This document shows positions 22,950 through 34,900 of a DNA stretch of 64,000 nucleotides, in pieces. The stretch is taken from positions 1 through 64,000 of the forward strand of contig JAJEKV010000306.1 of NCBI GenBank assembly GCA_021234155.1. Reading direction: 5' to 3'. The notes below the pieces were generated by a model. It saw only the letters and a program-made list of their open reading frames with translations, ran no database searches and was not told the origin of the DNA. The stretch is from Isoetes taiwanensis. Lineage: Eukaryota; Streptophyta; Lycopodiopsida; Isoetales; Isoetaceae. A program made the translations under genes and the position numbers. Positions within the stretch are counted from its first letter, which is position 1, and each line of letters begins with the position of its first letter.

Positions 22950-24980
22950 ACCCATCGTGCTCGATTTACGATTGGCGGTTCATATATCTTCATTTGGCTT
23001 AGTTGGTATATTTTGAAGGCCCTTTTTAATCTCAAAACCCTAATGGAAGACTAGTAGTCTTCATCCTCGATGAGAAGCCGCCGATTTTTTCTCACCCTTA
23101 TCTCTAGCGGAAGATGGAGCATACTTTATCTTGTCTTCTTCATTGATCGTGCTCGATGATTATTTAGTGTCTGAGCAAGCTTATCAATATTTTCAAACAT
23201 TTCTATCTTAATAGGGGAATCAATTTGTATGCAATTGATTTCAAAAGCTCAATGAGAACACTACTTCACTTGGTGATATGTTGTGTCTAGAGCTTGCCAT
23301 ATAATAACCATTGCAATAGTTAGATGAATTTCTTAAAAGAGTTCACAAGCATTCTTTTTATTCTCATTGCAATATCTAGCAATTGAAAGTGAATGAACCT
23401 TAGTTTGCATTCTCAACCACTCTAGCCTAACCAACTAGCCAAAAAATCTAAATATTTATGAGAAATCCACCCCACCCTCTTATGGTATGTGATTCAGAAA
23501 TGCCACACCAAGATTTACTCGGCGGTCTCCCATGGGTCCGATTCTGAGAAAATGCTAAATTGAGCGTAGCAAAAGTGTTGGGTGCTATTACAAACAATAT
23601 CCGCTATCACCAAATTATGAAACCTGGATATCGTAAAGTTATGAATCTACGGTGTCTTTGATTTTTTGCCCTACAAGCCCGATCTGACAGTGTGCATTCA
23701 GCCCCGTGGGCTCAAGTGGTTTTAGCTGTCTGTCAACAAGAAATATAGACTTCTATTCTTGGGCTACAATCATAGATATAGTTTTGAAGGGGAGATGAAC
23801 GAACGTCAGCGGGCATAGTTTTGAAGAGGGGGCATGAAAGCGAATGTCGTAATAGTCGAACAATTTGAGGAAGATCTTAGCTTTTCCATATAATCTTCTA
23901 TCCTCTTTGACTCTTTCATTGAGATAGGTGCACTAGCAAATAAGCTAGAATATAGATAGATAGATAGAATAATAATATAGTTTGTTGTTTACATCATTGG
24001 AATTGTTGATTGCTGCAAATTGTAGGTTTTTTAGGTAAAGGATGGCGCTTTTAGGGGTGGTTGGCTTACTTTTACGTGCTTCTCCTTTTTATTCTAATAG
24101 TTGGTACAACTAGAAAGCATATTATTATAAATAGTTGGTACAACAACAAAAAAAAAAAAAAAAAGCATATTTTAATGCATCTACATATGGTGGATATCTG
24201 TCATATGTATTGACAATTAGACCATGTTATGAAAAGGAAAGGTGCTATTGTAATCATAGAAAGAGACTTGGTAATTGTCGAGGATAGTGATGTAGGAGTT
24301 GTAGGTCGTTATCTCTTAAGTTGAGATGCAACTGAACTATAACGTCTAAATGTCTTCTAAAATCGATATGACATATTTGAGCATAACAATTAGCCACATC
24401 TGTGATGGATGTAGATATAATTTGCAAAAAAAGGATACTTCTAATCATCAACGCGATGTTGTAGTACAAATAGACATAATGTATTATCATTGCTGTATTA
24501 TAACGGAGTGCCTAGCAGTTGTAGGAATCTCCTCATAGTAAATGTTTTGTTGCAATTGCAATAGTAAAGTTGGTCTCCTTAAAATCTATTCTGTTCCATT
24601 GTATTCTATTCTATTTCTTAATGCACACAATTTGTTGGCAACCACTGAACATTTGCGGCATTGGATTTACATAGAGCCTACTTGGAAAGCCTTCTTTTTT
24701 CACATTAGGATCAACGAGGTTTATATCTCTAGCATTACAAGCACAAAGAGAATTAATGAATGCATCTCGAATTGTTGCATACCACTAACTGCTCGCTTAA
24801 ACCACAAAACTCAGGACAAAGACATCTTCTTGCGCAAGAAGCCTCTAGAGGGAACCTCTCCTTATTGACATGAAGACATCTTATTGAGCCAGGACCAGGA
24901 GCCCCCTAGAGACGGAGAAATTGTCTCTTCTTATTGAATAATTGGAAACATAGAAGTGATGAGTTTAACCCCTACGCAAT
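22950..24980. other. No gene recognised
   Basis: Short frames only. A GATA microsatellite lies near 23957-23970 and an A-run near 24151-24166 follows a short direct repeat (AGTTGGTACAAC, 24099 and 24134). A faint similarity to the 5S rRNA interior near 23520-23590 was considered and rejected. Confidence 0.45.
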
Positions 24981-25015
24981 CAACGGCCAAAGCAGCTTTG
25001 TAATAAGGGAGTGTC

Positions 25016-26563
25016 TCAGAAATGAACTGATCTTTTTTCCTCGTCAAATGGGCAAAGAATACCTAATAGGGCCATCCTGGTAGCACACATCCACACTCTG
25101 TCCCCTAACACAGGCACCCTCTTTTTTCGTCTTTGCCGAAGTTGATGAACCATGGAAGCAGCGCACCATAGCCTTGCGCCAGTCCCCCGAAGGTCGACAG
25201 CGGAGTAACAAACAGGTTGTCTGCCAAACTCAAAATGATTATTTCTGTCAACGCTTGCCTGTCCACTTCCAGTCCTGTAGCTTGGTACCCTTCGGCTGTG
25301 GGTTGAATAATCCCTACCAGCTCTCCATTTTCTGTCGGATTTCTCATATACAGGTTGGTCAGATGATCTTTTAGGCCTGTGAACAGACATGCAATAAATA
25401 TGTTTGTGACTTGCTTCTTAGATGTTTCTGTGGAACCCATTGCAGATGAGTTTAGGGTTCTTGGTATCAGCCCTTTTCTGTTGCACAGGTTGTAACCCTA
25501 GTATTGATCACTGTATTCATTTCTTTATAGTGTGATGTTTCATATCTATATCTTACTTGAATGCCGACTAATCTCTGCATTTTTATATATAGCTCGTGAA
25601 ATCTTTCTACCCTTTGCCACACTGAATCTGCAGGAAGCATCACTGATCTAAGCATGTGAGTCACTGCCATCTTATCAGGAAATAGAGATTCTAAAATTTG
25701 GTCTAAAACGGCCTAGTCCGAAGAGGCCTGGAATAAAATACATGCATCCACGAAAAAAAAAGCCAAGGCACATCTTTCAACGCATCTTGTCCTGTATTGC
25801 AGAAGAATCTGATATGAGGCTGCCATTCATTAGTAAGTCAGCAGCATAAATTTGAAGTGATCCTAGTCTTGTTTTTTGCAGCTTGATCCATGGCTTCAAC
25901 CACTTGGCCTTGATCCCTAGTCCAGATTTGGGAATTGATTAATGCATGATCATTCTCCAGCCTCCATGAAGAACCAACAAAAGGCTCACACATTATATCA
26001 GGTATAGCTGTGCTTGCAGGTATGATCAGAACCCTTTTTGTTAAAATTGCATATAGTAGGCAAAGAAGTGAACCACAAAACCTTGTTACCAAGACCATTA
26101 TACAAAGCAGGAATTACAAATTTACAGTCTGAGATGCTGTTGTTTTGGCTCTGAAAATATTGACTCACATCTCCTACCTTTTTCATGCATCTGCTGTGTA
26201 AACTACTATATTCTTGATAGACTCTTTCCCAGTTTGGATTTTCATTAAGATCACTCCATGCTTTTTTCAGCTCATATAAGAGCTTCAACTTGTTTCTACT
26301 TCTACATGGATGCGCTTGTTTCCATTTTTTCATTTCTCTTCATCATCGATCTCTATATCAGAAGCTGGCAATCTGAGTTCAGAGATCAGGTCTATGATAA
26401 CCTGTGGCATAGTTAGCGTCTGAGATTTATGAGCATTGAGATCAATTGTATTCCCTCCAAGCAGTAGGAAAGGTTTATTGTACAGAAATAGAACAAAAAG
26501 AAAAATTGCACCAGCAAACAATGGCACTGCAGACCACATTGGATATGGCACTAAGTTCTTCAT
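25016..26563 (-). pseudogene. Plant-type fucosyltransferase (GT37), frameshifted
   Basis: Read from the ATG at 26563, the protein has a short cytosolic tail, one hydrophobic anchor (VPLFAGAIFLFVLFLYN, about residues 12-30), a stem region, then the catalytic domain. Landmarks in order: ERVYQEYSSLHSRCMKK; CKFVIPALYNGLGNK with the GLGN sugar-nucleotide motif; LLYAILTKRVLIIPA; MCEPFVGSSWRL; FFCNTGQDALKDVPWLFF; YFIPGLF; VGIQVR; TAEGYQATGLEVDRQALTEI; STFGGLAQGYGALLPW. These are the hallmarks of GT37 (xyloglucan/arabinogalactan alpha-1,2-fucosyltransferases), Golgi type II enzymes that add fucose from GDP-fucose to cell-wall polymers. The span, about 516 codons, equals a full-length, intronless enzyme. 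At least four frame changes (one at an A-run near 26330) and an in-frame TGA near 25838 break it. It is either a pseudogene or a good gene with consensus errors. Confidence 0.85.
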
Positions 26564-26804
26564 CCTGATATTGAGATGGGTAACTAACTCAGGAAATAAA
26601 AATCATGAATTAGGTGCAGGTGCAGGTGCAGGTGCATCAAACAAAGGGCTCTTTCTCTAACTACCAGGACTTTAAAGATTTGTGGAAAGAGGCACCAGAC
26701 TCTACCAAAAAAAGGGGGGAAAAATCTGTGCCATTTTTGCCATATGCTGTTCGTGCATTATTTTTCCCTTTATGCTATCTGCTGATCGCTTTTCATATTC
26801 TATT

Positions 26805-26995
26805 CCTAAGAGGTGGTTCAATTTTATGAAGGTACACTAATTTCAAGGGGTCATGTTGTCAATCCTATTCCTAAAGAGTTGTTGAGTTCTAGGACGCTAC
26901 ACCAATGTCAAGTGGTAAGAGGTCTTACACACCTCTTGACATTGGTGTAGCCCCCTTAAAATGCACCAAGCTTTGTCAAAGGGGTCGTGTTGTCA
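26805..26995. repeat. Repeat of the GTCAAGAGGTCATGTTGTC family, with a hairpin
   Basis: Contains ACACCAATGTCAAGTGG (near 26900) and the inverse ACCTCTTGACATTGGTGT (near 26935), so the centre folds back. Related units recur at 29500-29935. The 2.48 kb repeat copy 1 begins at 26996, directly after GTCGTGTTGTCA, and the same family resumes right after that copy ends. Confidence 0.7.
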
Positions 26996-29479
26996 ATTAT
27001 CTCTAATATATAATTGTAATATGGGAAGGTAAGGGACCAGGTTAAACGTGTTTAGAATTTCAATGGTTAAAGACACGTGGCAACATTGCAATCAATCAAA
27101 GCGGAAAAATAAGCTCTTCGGAAGGTCGATGAAACCACGGAAGGTCGGGTCTTTCTAGAAACATTTGTTGCATACGGATGTGTAATCTGGAGAGTTCTGG
27201 TTTAATCTTTTTGTTGGTATAAAAGGGAGGAGTAAGCGTCATCAAGTCAGAGCCGACATTGAGTTTTGGTTTGCCAGATGTAATAGAAGAAGCCTAGCGG
27301 TGAAAACAAATTTAGGGATTTTTACGGCGTGTTGTTTTGTGGCGATCGATTTTTAGTAGAAGTGCTTGACATGCAAAGAGGTTAGGCTACCCGCAGAGGT
27401 TTTGGAAGATTTAGGTTTTTCAGTTGCCGTTTCAAGAGTCTAGAAGACTTTTTGCACATTAGGACATGATTGATCAACAAATTTGATTGAAAAAAACGAA
27501 TTTAATCTTTGCCGAGGATTGGCTAAATTAATGTATCCTGAAGCATCACAGTTCATGTAAAAGCATTGAGTATTTGCTCTTATTCAAGTAGTTAGAATGA
27601 ATGGATCTTGGGATGAGTATTCTTTGTATATTCACTAGTTAATGGTGCGATGGAGTCAGAGGCAAAAAATTCCAGATTATCGGTGCCCAGAAAAATTTAA
27701 TGTTGTCTAGCGTGGTTTTTATAAAGGCGTTTTGTTCGAGAGAAACTTTGATTGATAGCGGGCATCGATTCCAACCGATAAGGCTTCTTAGTTCGGTTTC
27801 TGTTGGTCAAAATTTCTTGGGTTGCACGTACCCAAATGTATTCGTATCCAAGTAAATTCGCCACTGCTATTTGTGTGTTTTGAAGAGGATTCGTGGGAGT
27901 TTATTGAATTAGAAATGTAAACAAAACAAACCGGTGCAAGCGAGGAAAAAGGAAGAGCATAAAGACATCAAGATCTCCATTTATATACATCGAAAGGTGC
28001 TTTTACACATACTTTGGATTACATTTACATATGGAGTTTGGATAGTTTTGAAGGAAACGACAGAGATGGTTATGTACCTGACTTTGTAGATTTCTGTACA
28101 TGAAATACTAATAAACATGAGTGAAATATCAAACAGATAACTAAGATTGACCTAATAAGCTCCAAGTGGTGCTATATTTTGTCTCAAGCAGTTTTTATGC
28201 AGTTATCAACAAAAAGCTGTAAAAGGCGTTGACTTGCATAGGTCGGTTGGATAATTTGCTTAGGTAGTACCAAACATGCTTAGGTAGTACCAAACATCCA
28301 AGAGTTCCTTGGTAATTTCGAAAGTCTTTGTTGTATTACGTTTAGTGTGGCCCAAATTTAGTAGAAGTTTTTGTATGTTGTAGAAAACGCCACGAAGGTT
28401 TTGGAAGGTCCAAATTTCTCCGTGATTGTTTGAATCGAGAAGGCCTTGAAGCTTTCAATTGTCTCTAAACTTGGGCATCGTTTTGAACTAGATTATCAAA
28501 GATTTTTCAAAGAGCAATTAAAATCCCTTTAAGGATCAGGCATAAGAATCCCTAAGGCACAAGAAACGATTACATCTTGGTGTACCATTAATTTTCCCAT
28601 GCACATTTGTGCGACACTTGAAAAGAATTTTTTTTTATACAAGATTAGTAGATGCACGCTTCCAAGAGAATGACAATGGTAATTCTAGTATGACAATGGT
28701 GGGAGGAATTACAGGCGCCCGGCTGCCCTCGGCTTTTCTTTAAAGGTATTTTCTTCAATTTGTCAATTGGATGGTTCCACAAAGGTATTTTCTTCAATTT
28801 TTTTTTTTTCTTGTGCAAATCCATTTACACTGCGGCATTATTAAATGCTTAAATTCATCGTGGTTTGCTTCCTTGTGCTTTATTTTACAGAAAGAGCTTT
28901 TAAAACAATATGAATGTTTAGCCGAATTTTGCTCGATTTTGCAGATTTTGCAGAGAATATGATGTGCAAGCTACACTGCTTCTGATATAATCGCCTATAT
29001 GATTGCTACTCTGGTTGTGATATAACTTTTCTTATGATGCAAAATTGCAATTGAAGGTGTTACTTTGTTGTGCTAAATTTTGTGCATTTAAATGCTTTTG
29101 GCTGTTGACATGTAGATCAGACGATTGAATGTGCCCTAAGGTCATCTATGGGATTTGCTAGCCACAGGATAAAAGCGCCCAACAATGTAGTATCTCTAGG
29201 GAGTAATGTGTCATACACAAAACACGTTTCTTTAACAATCATTTTTATAAGACCCACGCACTATCAAGATATCTTTCAACACCCATGCACTACAAAACCC
29301 ATGCAATTTTTAATTTGATGCTATTCAATTTAATGAATTTAATTTCATGTCATTTAACTTAGTGAACAAAAAATTTCAATTTAAGATTTTTGCTTCCACT
29401 AGGATAGGATAACATAGCATTGGAGGCCTTCTTAAGATTGTTATAGTTGTGGCGGCGACTGCCGCCGCAATAAGTTCTT
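26996..29479. repeat. 2.48 kb dispersed repeat, copy 1 (solo element or LTR)
   Basis: Nearly identical along its whole length to 31981-35724, apart from small indels and a nested insertion in copy 2. It begins ATTATCTCTAATATATAATTG and ends CAATAAGTTCTT. No clear terminal inverted repeat, primer-binding site after the right end, or coding capacity is seen. It contains a 21-bp duplication (TGCTTAGGTAGTACCAAACA, twice, near 28260-28300). It sits inside an array of a different repeat family, whose units flank it on both sides; this argues for an independent insertion. It could be a solo LTR or a large non-autonomous element. Confidence 0.8.
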
Positions 29480-29499
29480 GTATTTTTAAAAGATTACAA

Positions 29500-29935
29500 A
29501 GGGTCATGTTGTTGATTATATTTCTAAAAGATACGAATATTTACATTCAGAGAGACCACATGGTGCCACGGAGACAAAAGTTGTTGTTCTATGAGGCTAC
29601 ACCAATGTCAAGGGTTGTCAAATCTATTCCTAAAAGGTTATTGAGTTTTATGAGTGCACATGACCACTTGCATTAACCTTTGTCAAGAGGTCATGTTGTC
29701 AGTCTAATCCTAAATGGTTGTTGAGCTTTATGAGGCTACTCCAATGTCAAGAGTTGTGAATTCTATTCTTAAAAGGTTGTTAAGTTTTATAAGTACACAT
29801 GACCTCTTGACATTGGTGTGGTCTCATAAAACTCAACAACCTTTGTCAAGTGGTCATGTTGTTCGTAAAGGTTGTTGAGTTTTATAAGGCTACACCAATG
29901 TCAAGTGTTGTCAATTCTATCCTGCTCCATCATTA
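29500..29935. repeat. Array of GTTGTTGAGTTTTAT / CACCAATGTCAAG repeats with fold-back
   Basis: Units of roughly 90-100 bp contain GAGGTCATGTTGTC, AAGGTTGTTGAGTTTTAT and CTACACCAATGTCAAG. One unit near 29800-29850 is inverted (CTTGACATTGGTGTGGTC then AAAACTCAACAACC), giving a stem with the following plus-orientation unit. It is the same family as 26805-26995. Confidence 0.75.
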
Positions 29936-30130
29936 TCCGCCTTGTATAATATTGCACATGACCATTGTGGCATGTAGAATATCAACACTCCATATAACAA
30001 AGTAGACATGCGTAGATATAAATGATTTGCAGGGTTCTCCTTAATTTTTGTGGAATGATGCCCTAGGCTGCTCATTCTTAGTAGTATTACCTCTAGTAGG
30101 AGACTCTACTGTTTGTGTTGAATTTTAATC

Positions 30131-31980
30131 ATGGGTATTTTTCAGCAAGTGTCACAATGGTGTTCAAAGAAAACTAGTTGTGGTGCCTTCCCAGTGTTGC
30201 TATTTGTGCTTTGTATTGTAACTACACCATTGTTTGTTTGGATTTTGAATGAGCCAATCCATCCTCTAATTCATGCATTTATACTTGAAAGAGAAGCTAA
30301 CCCCATGATTCAACCTATCATTTATACATTGGGATTTCCTCGTGTGAATGATACGAGACAAATTATTGTTACAAGTGAATGAAAAATGGCACCAAATCAT
30401 GCCACAACATGAATACTATATATGCTAATTTCTTTGGGCTTCCCACGCCCAATAAGTGGCTCACAAATTACTCTTTCTAACGATGAAGTGCATGAATTTT
30501 ATATTATTTCTTATGGAAATGACAAAGAGAAGGTGTAGTGGAGGAGATTTTTATGAGACAGACTGTCGGTGATTACTTACAATCCCAAAATATCATTTGA
30601 ATATTGGTTGTCTTTTAAATATTATTTGAGATTGTATATTTGTCTATTTCTATTCTTTCCTTTTTTTTTGGAAGAAGTTTAACTTCTTATTAATAGTGAC
30701 CTAACCAATTGATCATTCCAAGCGTCACTTTGCAATTTTACAGCTCTCTAACATTATTTTTCTTAAATGTTTGCGGTGTCCAAACCGGAAATCTAGGCCT
30801 CCAATTGAAGATCTTGGAGATGGAGCTTATCTTTGTGAAGTTATTTGTAGATAGTAGATTTGAAGGGCTTTATCTGTTTTACGGCAATCTTGCTTTTCTC
30901 CAATTTCCATGGTTTGGAAAGGTCCACAGAAAAGTGGATGCAGAACAAGACTCCCATCACATTAGGGATAGAATTTAAATCATAATACAAAAATCTCAAA
31001 GATGGCCTTTTACACCCTAATGAATCACACAGAGATTTTAGGCAGAAAGAATGGACTGGTAGATGGAATAGAATCAGAGGGAATGAGACATGCAATTTTG
31101 ACAGTAGAGGCCGGAGCATATGCATCCCACATGAGGAGCAATGCAAAGACTTGTGGTGCAAAGGAGCTGTGGGAGTATTAGAGAGTAATGGATGGGTTTA
31201 TTCAGCTCATTGTAAGTTTCGAATATGGACTAAAAATGAAGCATGGACTTGCTTGAATCACAAGTGGCTCTTCTTCTGGGGAGATTCCAACCATCAGGAT
31301 ACTATAAGAAACCTCCTCAACTTTATATTAGATGGCAATTATCTTGAAATTCCTCGTAATTTAGAGATAAATATTATGGATCCAAATGATTCTATGCATA
31401 GCTTTAGGATCACTAGTCTTTTCAATGGCCATCCTATTGTGAATTTAGCTTACTTGGGATTGGATACCATCAAAGATCGTACGCATCAAGAATCACTAAA
31501 GAACATTTTAACCCCTGAAGAAGCTCCTGATGTTGTAGTCTTAAATTCTGGCCTGCATGATGGTATGCATTGGCTGGGATTTGCACCATTCATCGAGCCC
31601 CGCAGAGTATGCCTCTAATTTTTGCATGCTCTTTGGGCTTTAACACTACCAAAAGACCTTTGATCATATCTGAGATCTCACATTTCTCCAGCTGGGGCTT
31701 CAAGGCAAATGCCTTCCAATCCACACAAAATGGAGGCATATAACAGAGTGTTCAGGGAACAACTTTTGAAGAGATTCCCTAATATGAGGATGGTGGATGC
31801 CTATGATATGACATTTCCATGGCATTATGACCATTGCTGTAGTGATGGAGGACATTATGGGAGGCCTCCTTCTCACGGACAAATGGTATGGAAAATACCT
31901 GCACATGTATTTTGTAGATGTAATGTTGGCACATGTGTTCTTGAATGCAATATGCCCCTTCGTCCTATTAAAAAGTATAT
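30131..31980 (+). pseudogene. SGNH/PC-esterase-type (NXPE/PMR5-like) protein, frameshifted
   Basis: An N-terminal piece (30131-30382) starts with an ATG and has a single hydrophobic anchor (FPVLLFVLCIVTTPLFVWIL), as expected for a type II Golgi protein. The main domain begins after 30985 and reads CNFDSRGRSICIP, GAVGVLESNGWVYS, then WLFFWGDSNHQDTIRNLLNF carrying the catalytic-type GDS, then VVVLNSGLHDGMHWLGFAP. After a short stretch of three or four frame changes (31600-31690; pieces such as AEYAS, ALTLPK, RPLII, SPAGASRQMPSNP) it ends with VDAYDMTFPWHYDHCCSDGG and HYGRPP, the D-x-x-H block of the family. These are PC-esterase (SGNH hydrolase-fold) acyltransferase or esterase domains. The exact substrate is unknown. 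Splicing between 30382 and 30985 is not resolved. The 3' end runs straight into repeat copy 2. Confidence 0.7.
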
Positions 31981-34900
31981 ATTATCTCTAATATATAATT
32001 GTAATATGGGAAGGTAGGGACCAGGTTAAGCGTGTTTAGAATTTCAATGGTTAAAGACATCGTGGCAACATTGCAATCCAAGCAAGCGAGAAAATAAGCT
32101 CTTCCGAAGGTCGATGAAACTTCGGAAGGTCGGGGTCTTTTCTAGAAACATTGTTGCACGCCCGGATGTGTGTCACGGAGTTCTGGTTTAATCTTTTGTT
32201 GGTATAAAAGGGAGGAGTAAGCGTCATCAAGTCGAGCGACATTGAGTTTTGGTTTGCCGGATGTAATAGAAGAAATCAAGCGGTGAAAAAACAACTAGGG
32301 GATTTTTCGGGCGTGTTGTTTACGCGGGTGACGATTTTTAGTAGAAGTGCTTTGACATGCAGAGGTTAGTTGCAGAGAGGTTTTGGAAGATTTAGGTTTT
32401 TTCAAAGTTGCCGTTTCAAGAGTCTAGAAGACTTTTTGCACATTTCGGACATGATTGATCAACAAATTTGATTGAAAAAAACGAATTTAATCTTCGAGGA
32501 TTGGCTAAATTAATGTATCCCCGAAGCATCACAGTTCATGTAAAAGCATTCGATTATTTGCTCTTATTCAAGTAGTTAGAATGAATCGGATCTTGCGGAT
32601 GAGTATTCTTTTGTATATTCACTAGTTAATGGTGCGATGGAGTCAGCCAGGGCAAGTAAATCCAGATCGGTATTCGCCTAGGCAATTTAATGTTGTTCCC
32701 AAGTGGTTTTTATAAAGGCGTTTTGTTCGGAGAAACTTTGATTGATAGCGGGCATCGATTCTAACCGATAAGGCTTCTTAGTTCGGTTCCGTTGGTCAAA
32801 ATTTCTTTGGGTTTTACGTACCCAAATGTATTCAGATTCAAGTAAATTCGGCCTTTGCTATTTGTGTGTTTTGAAGAGGATTCGTGGGAGTTTATTGAAT
32901 TAGAAAATGTAAACAAAACAAACCCGTGCAAGGGTGGGAAAAAGGAAAACATAAAAGACACCGAAGATCTCCATTTATATACATCGAAAGTGTGCTTTAC
33001 ACACACATACTTTGGATTCTCATTATATATGGAGTTTGGATAGTTTTGAAGGAAACGCATGTGAGATGGTTATGTACCCGACTTTGTAGATTTCTCAGAC
33101 ATGAAATACTAATAAACATGAGTGAAATATCAAACAGATAACTAAGATTAGCTTAATAAGCTCCAAAGTGGTGCTATATTTTGTCTGCAGTTTTTTTATA
33201 CGCTATCAACGCTAAAAAAGTCGTAAAAGGCGTTGAAGCTTGTATAGGTCAGGTTTGATAATTTGCTTAGGTAGTACCAAACATGCTTAGGTAGTACCAA
33301 ACATCCAAGAGTTCCTTGGTAATTTCGTCTTTGCCGTTGTATTACCACGTTTAGGGTGGCCCAAATTTAGTAGAAGTTTTTTGTATGTTGTAGAAACCGC
33401 CACGTAAGGTTTTGGAAGGTCCAAAATTTTCTCGTGTCGGTGTTTGAATCGTATACCTTGAAGCTTTCAATTGTCTCTAAACTTGGGCATCTCTGCTTTG
33501 AACTAGATTATCAAAGATTTTTCAAAGAGCAATTAAAAAATCCCTTTAAGGATGGGGCATAAGAATCCCTAAGGCACAAGAAACATTACATCTTGGTGTA
33601 CCATTAATTTTCCCATGCACATTTGTGCGACACTTGAAAAGAATTTTTTTTATACGATTACTAATCAAGCATCGCCTCCAAAGAGAATGACAATGGTAAT
33701 TCTAGTATGACAATGGTGGAGGAATTACTTGCCCGGCTGCCTTTCGGCTTTTCTTTAAAGGTATTTTCTTCAATTTGTCAATTGGATGGTTCCACAAAGG
33801 TATTTTCTTCAATTTTTTCTTGTGCAAATCCATTACACTCAGGCGCGTATTAAATGCTTCATATCTTGTGGTTTGCTTCCTTGTGCTTTATTTTACTGAA
33901 AAGAGCTTTTAAAACAATATGAATGTTTAGGCAATTTTGCTCGATTTTTGGTGATTTTGCAGAGAATATGATGTGCAAGCTACACCGCCGATATATCTTT
34001 GCCTATGATTGCTACTCTCGTTTGTGATATAATCCTTTTTCTTATGATGCAAAATTGCAATTGAAGGTGTTACTTTGTTGTGCTAAATTTTGTGCATTTA
34101 AATGCTTTTGGTTGTTGACATGTAGATCAGGCATTGAATGTGCCCTAAGGTCATCTATGGGATTTGCTACAGCCATAGGATAAAAGCCCAACAATGTAGT
34201 ATCTCTAGGAGTAATGTGTCATACACAAACACGTTTCTTTAACAATCATTTTTATAAGACCCACGCACTATCAAGATATCTTTTCAACACCCATGCACTA
34301 CAAAACCCATGCAATTTTTAATTTGATGCTATTCAATTTAATGAATTTAATTTCATGTCATTTAACTTTTAGTGAACAAAAAATTTCAATTTAAGATTTT
34401 TTGCTTCCACTAGGATAGGATAACTTATAGCATTGAGGCCTTCTCAAGCACTCCACGCCTTCCCTCATTCACTTACCGGTGGTGGAGGTGGAGTGGCTCG
34501 ATCTTATAAGTATTTGGGCATTGAGTTTTCTACCACCAATTGGGATGCATCCATCGGATTTACGGGTCCTTAGTTGGAAAGCCAGATGCAATGCAAAACA
34601 ACAAATACAATTTTAGTATGCATGGGGTCACCAGCACACTTGTTCGGGCCTTGGTTGAACCGGTCCTCCCTCTATGGGGCGTATGTGGGGGCGGTGATAT
34701 CCTCACCACTTGGGGCGACCTAGAGGGAGTCTGAAGGCCTTCTTGGCCGAGACGCTTTGGGAGTGAAATCCACGGTCCCATATCGATCTTGCTCCGAGGA
34801 GGCAGGCTTCCTTCCATTACAGAGGGGCAATGGAGCGTCACATTATTTACTTCGAGGAAGGTGGTGGCTATGGATGAAGCCCGGCTGCCCAACCTTGCTT

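Noticed and set aside
23500-23600. Faint resemblance to the reverse complement of plant 5S rRNA (GGTCTCCCATGGGTCC, TTGAGCGTAGC, GTGTTGGGTGC)
   Set aside because: Only scattered short matches; the internal promoter boxes are not intact and the overall alignment is poor.
31607-31691. Short intron between GTATGC (31607) and CCAG (31691)
   Set aside because: The intervening bases themselves encode family-like pieces (AEYAS, ALTLPK, RPLII, SPAGAS) and the reading phase does not fit, so frameshifts explain it better.
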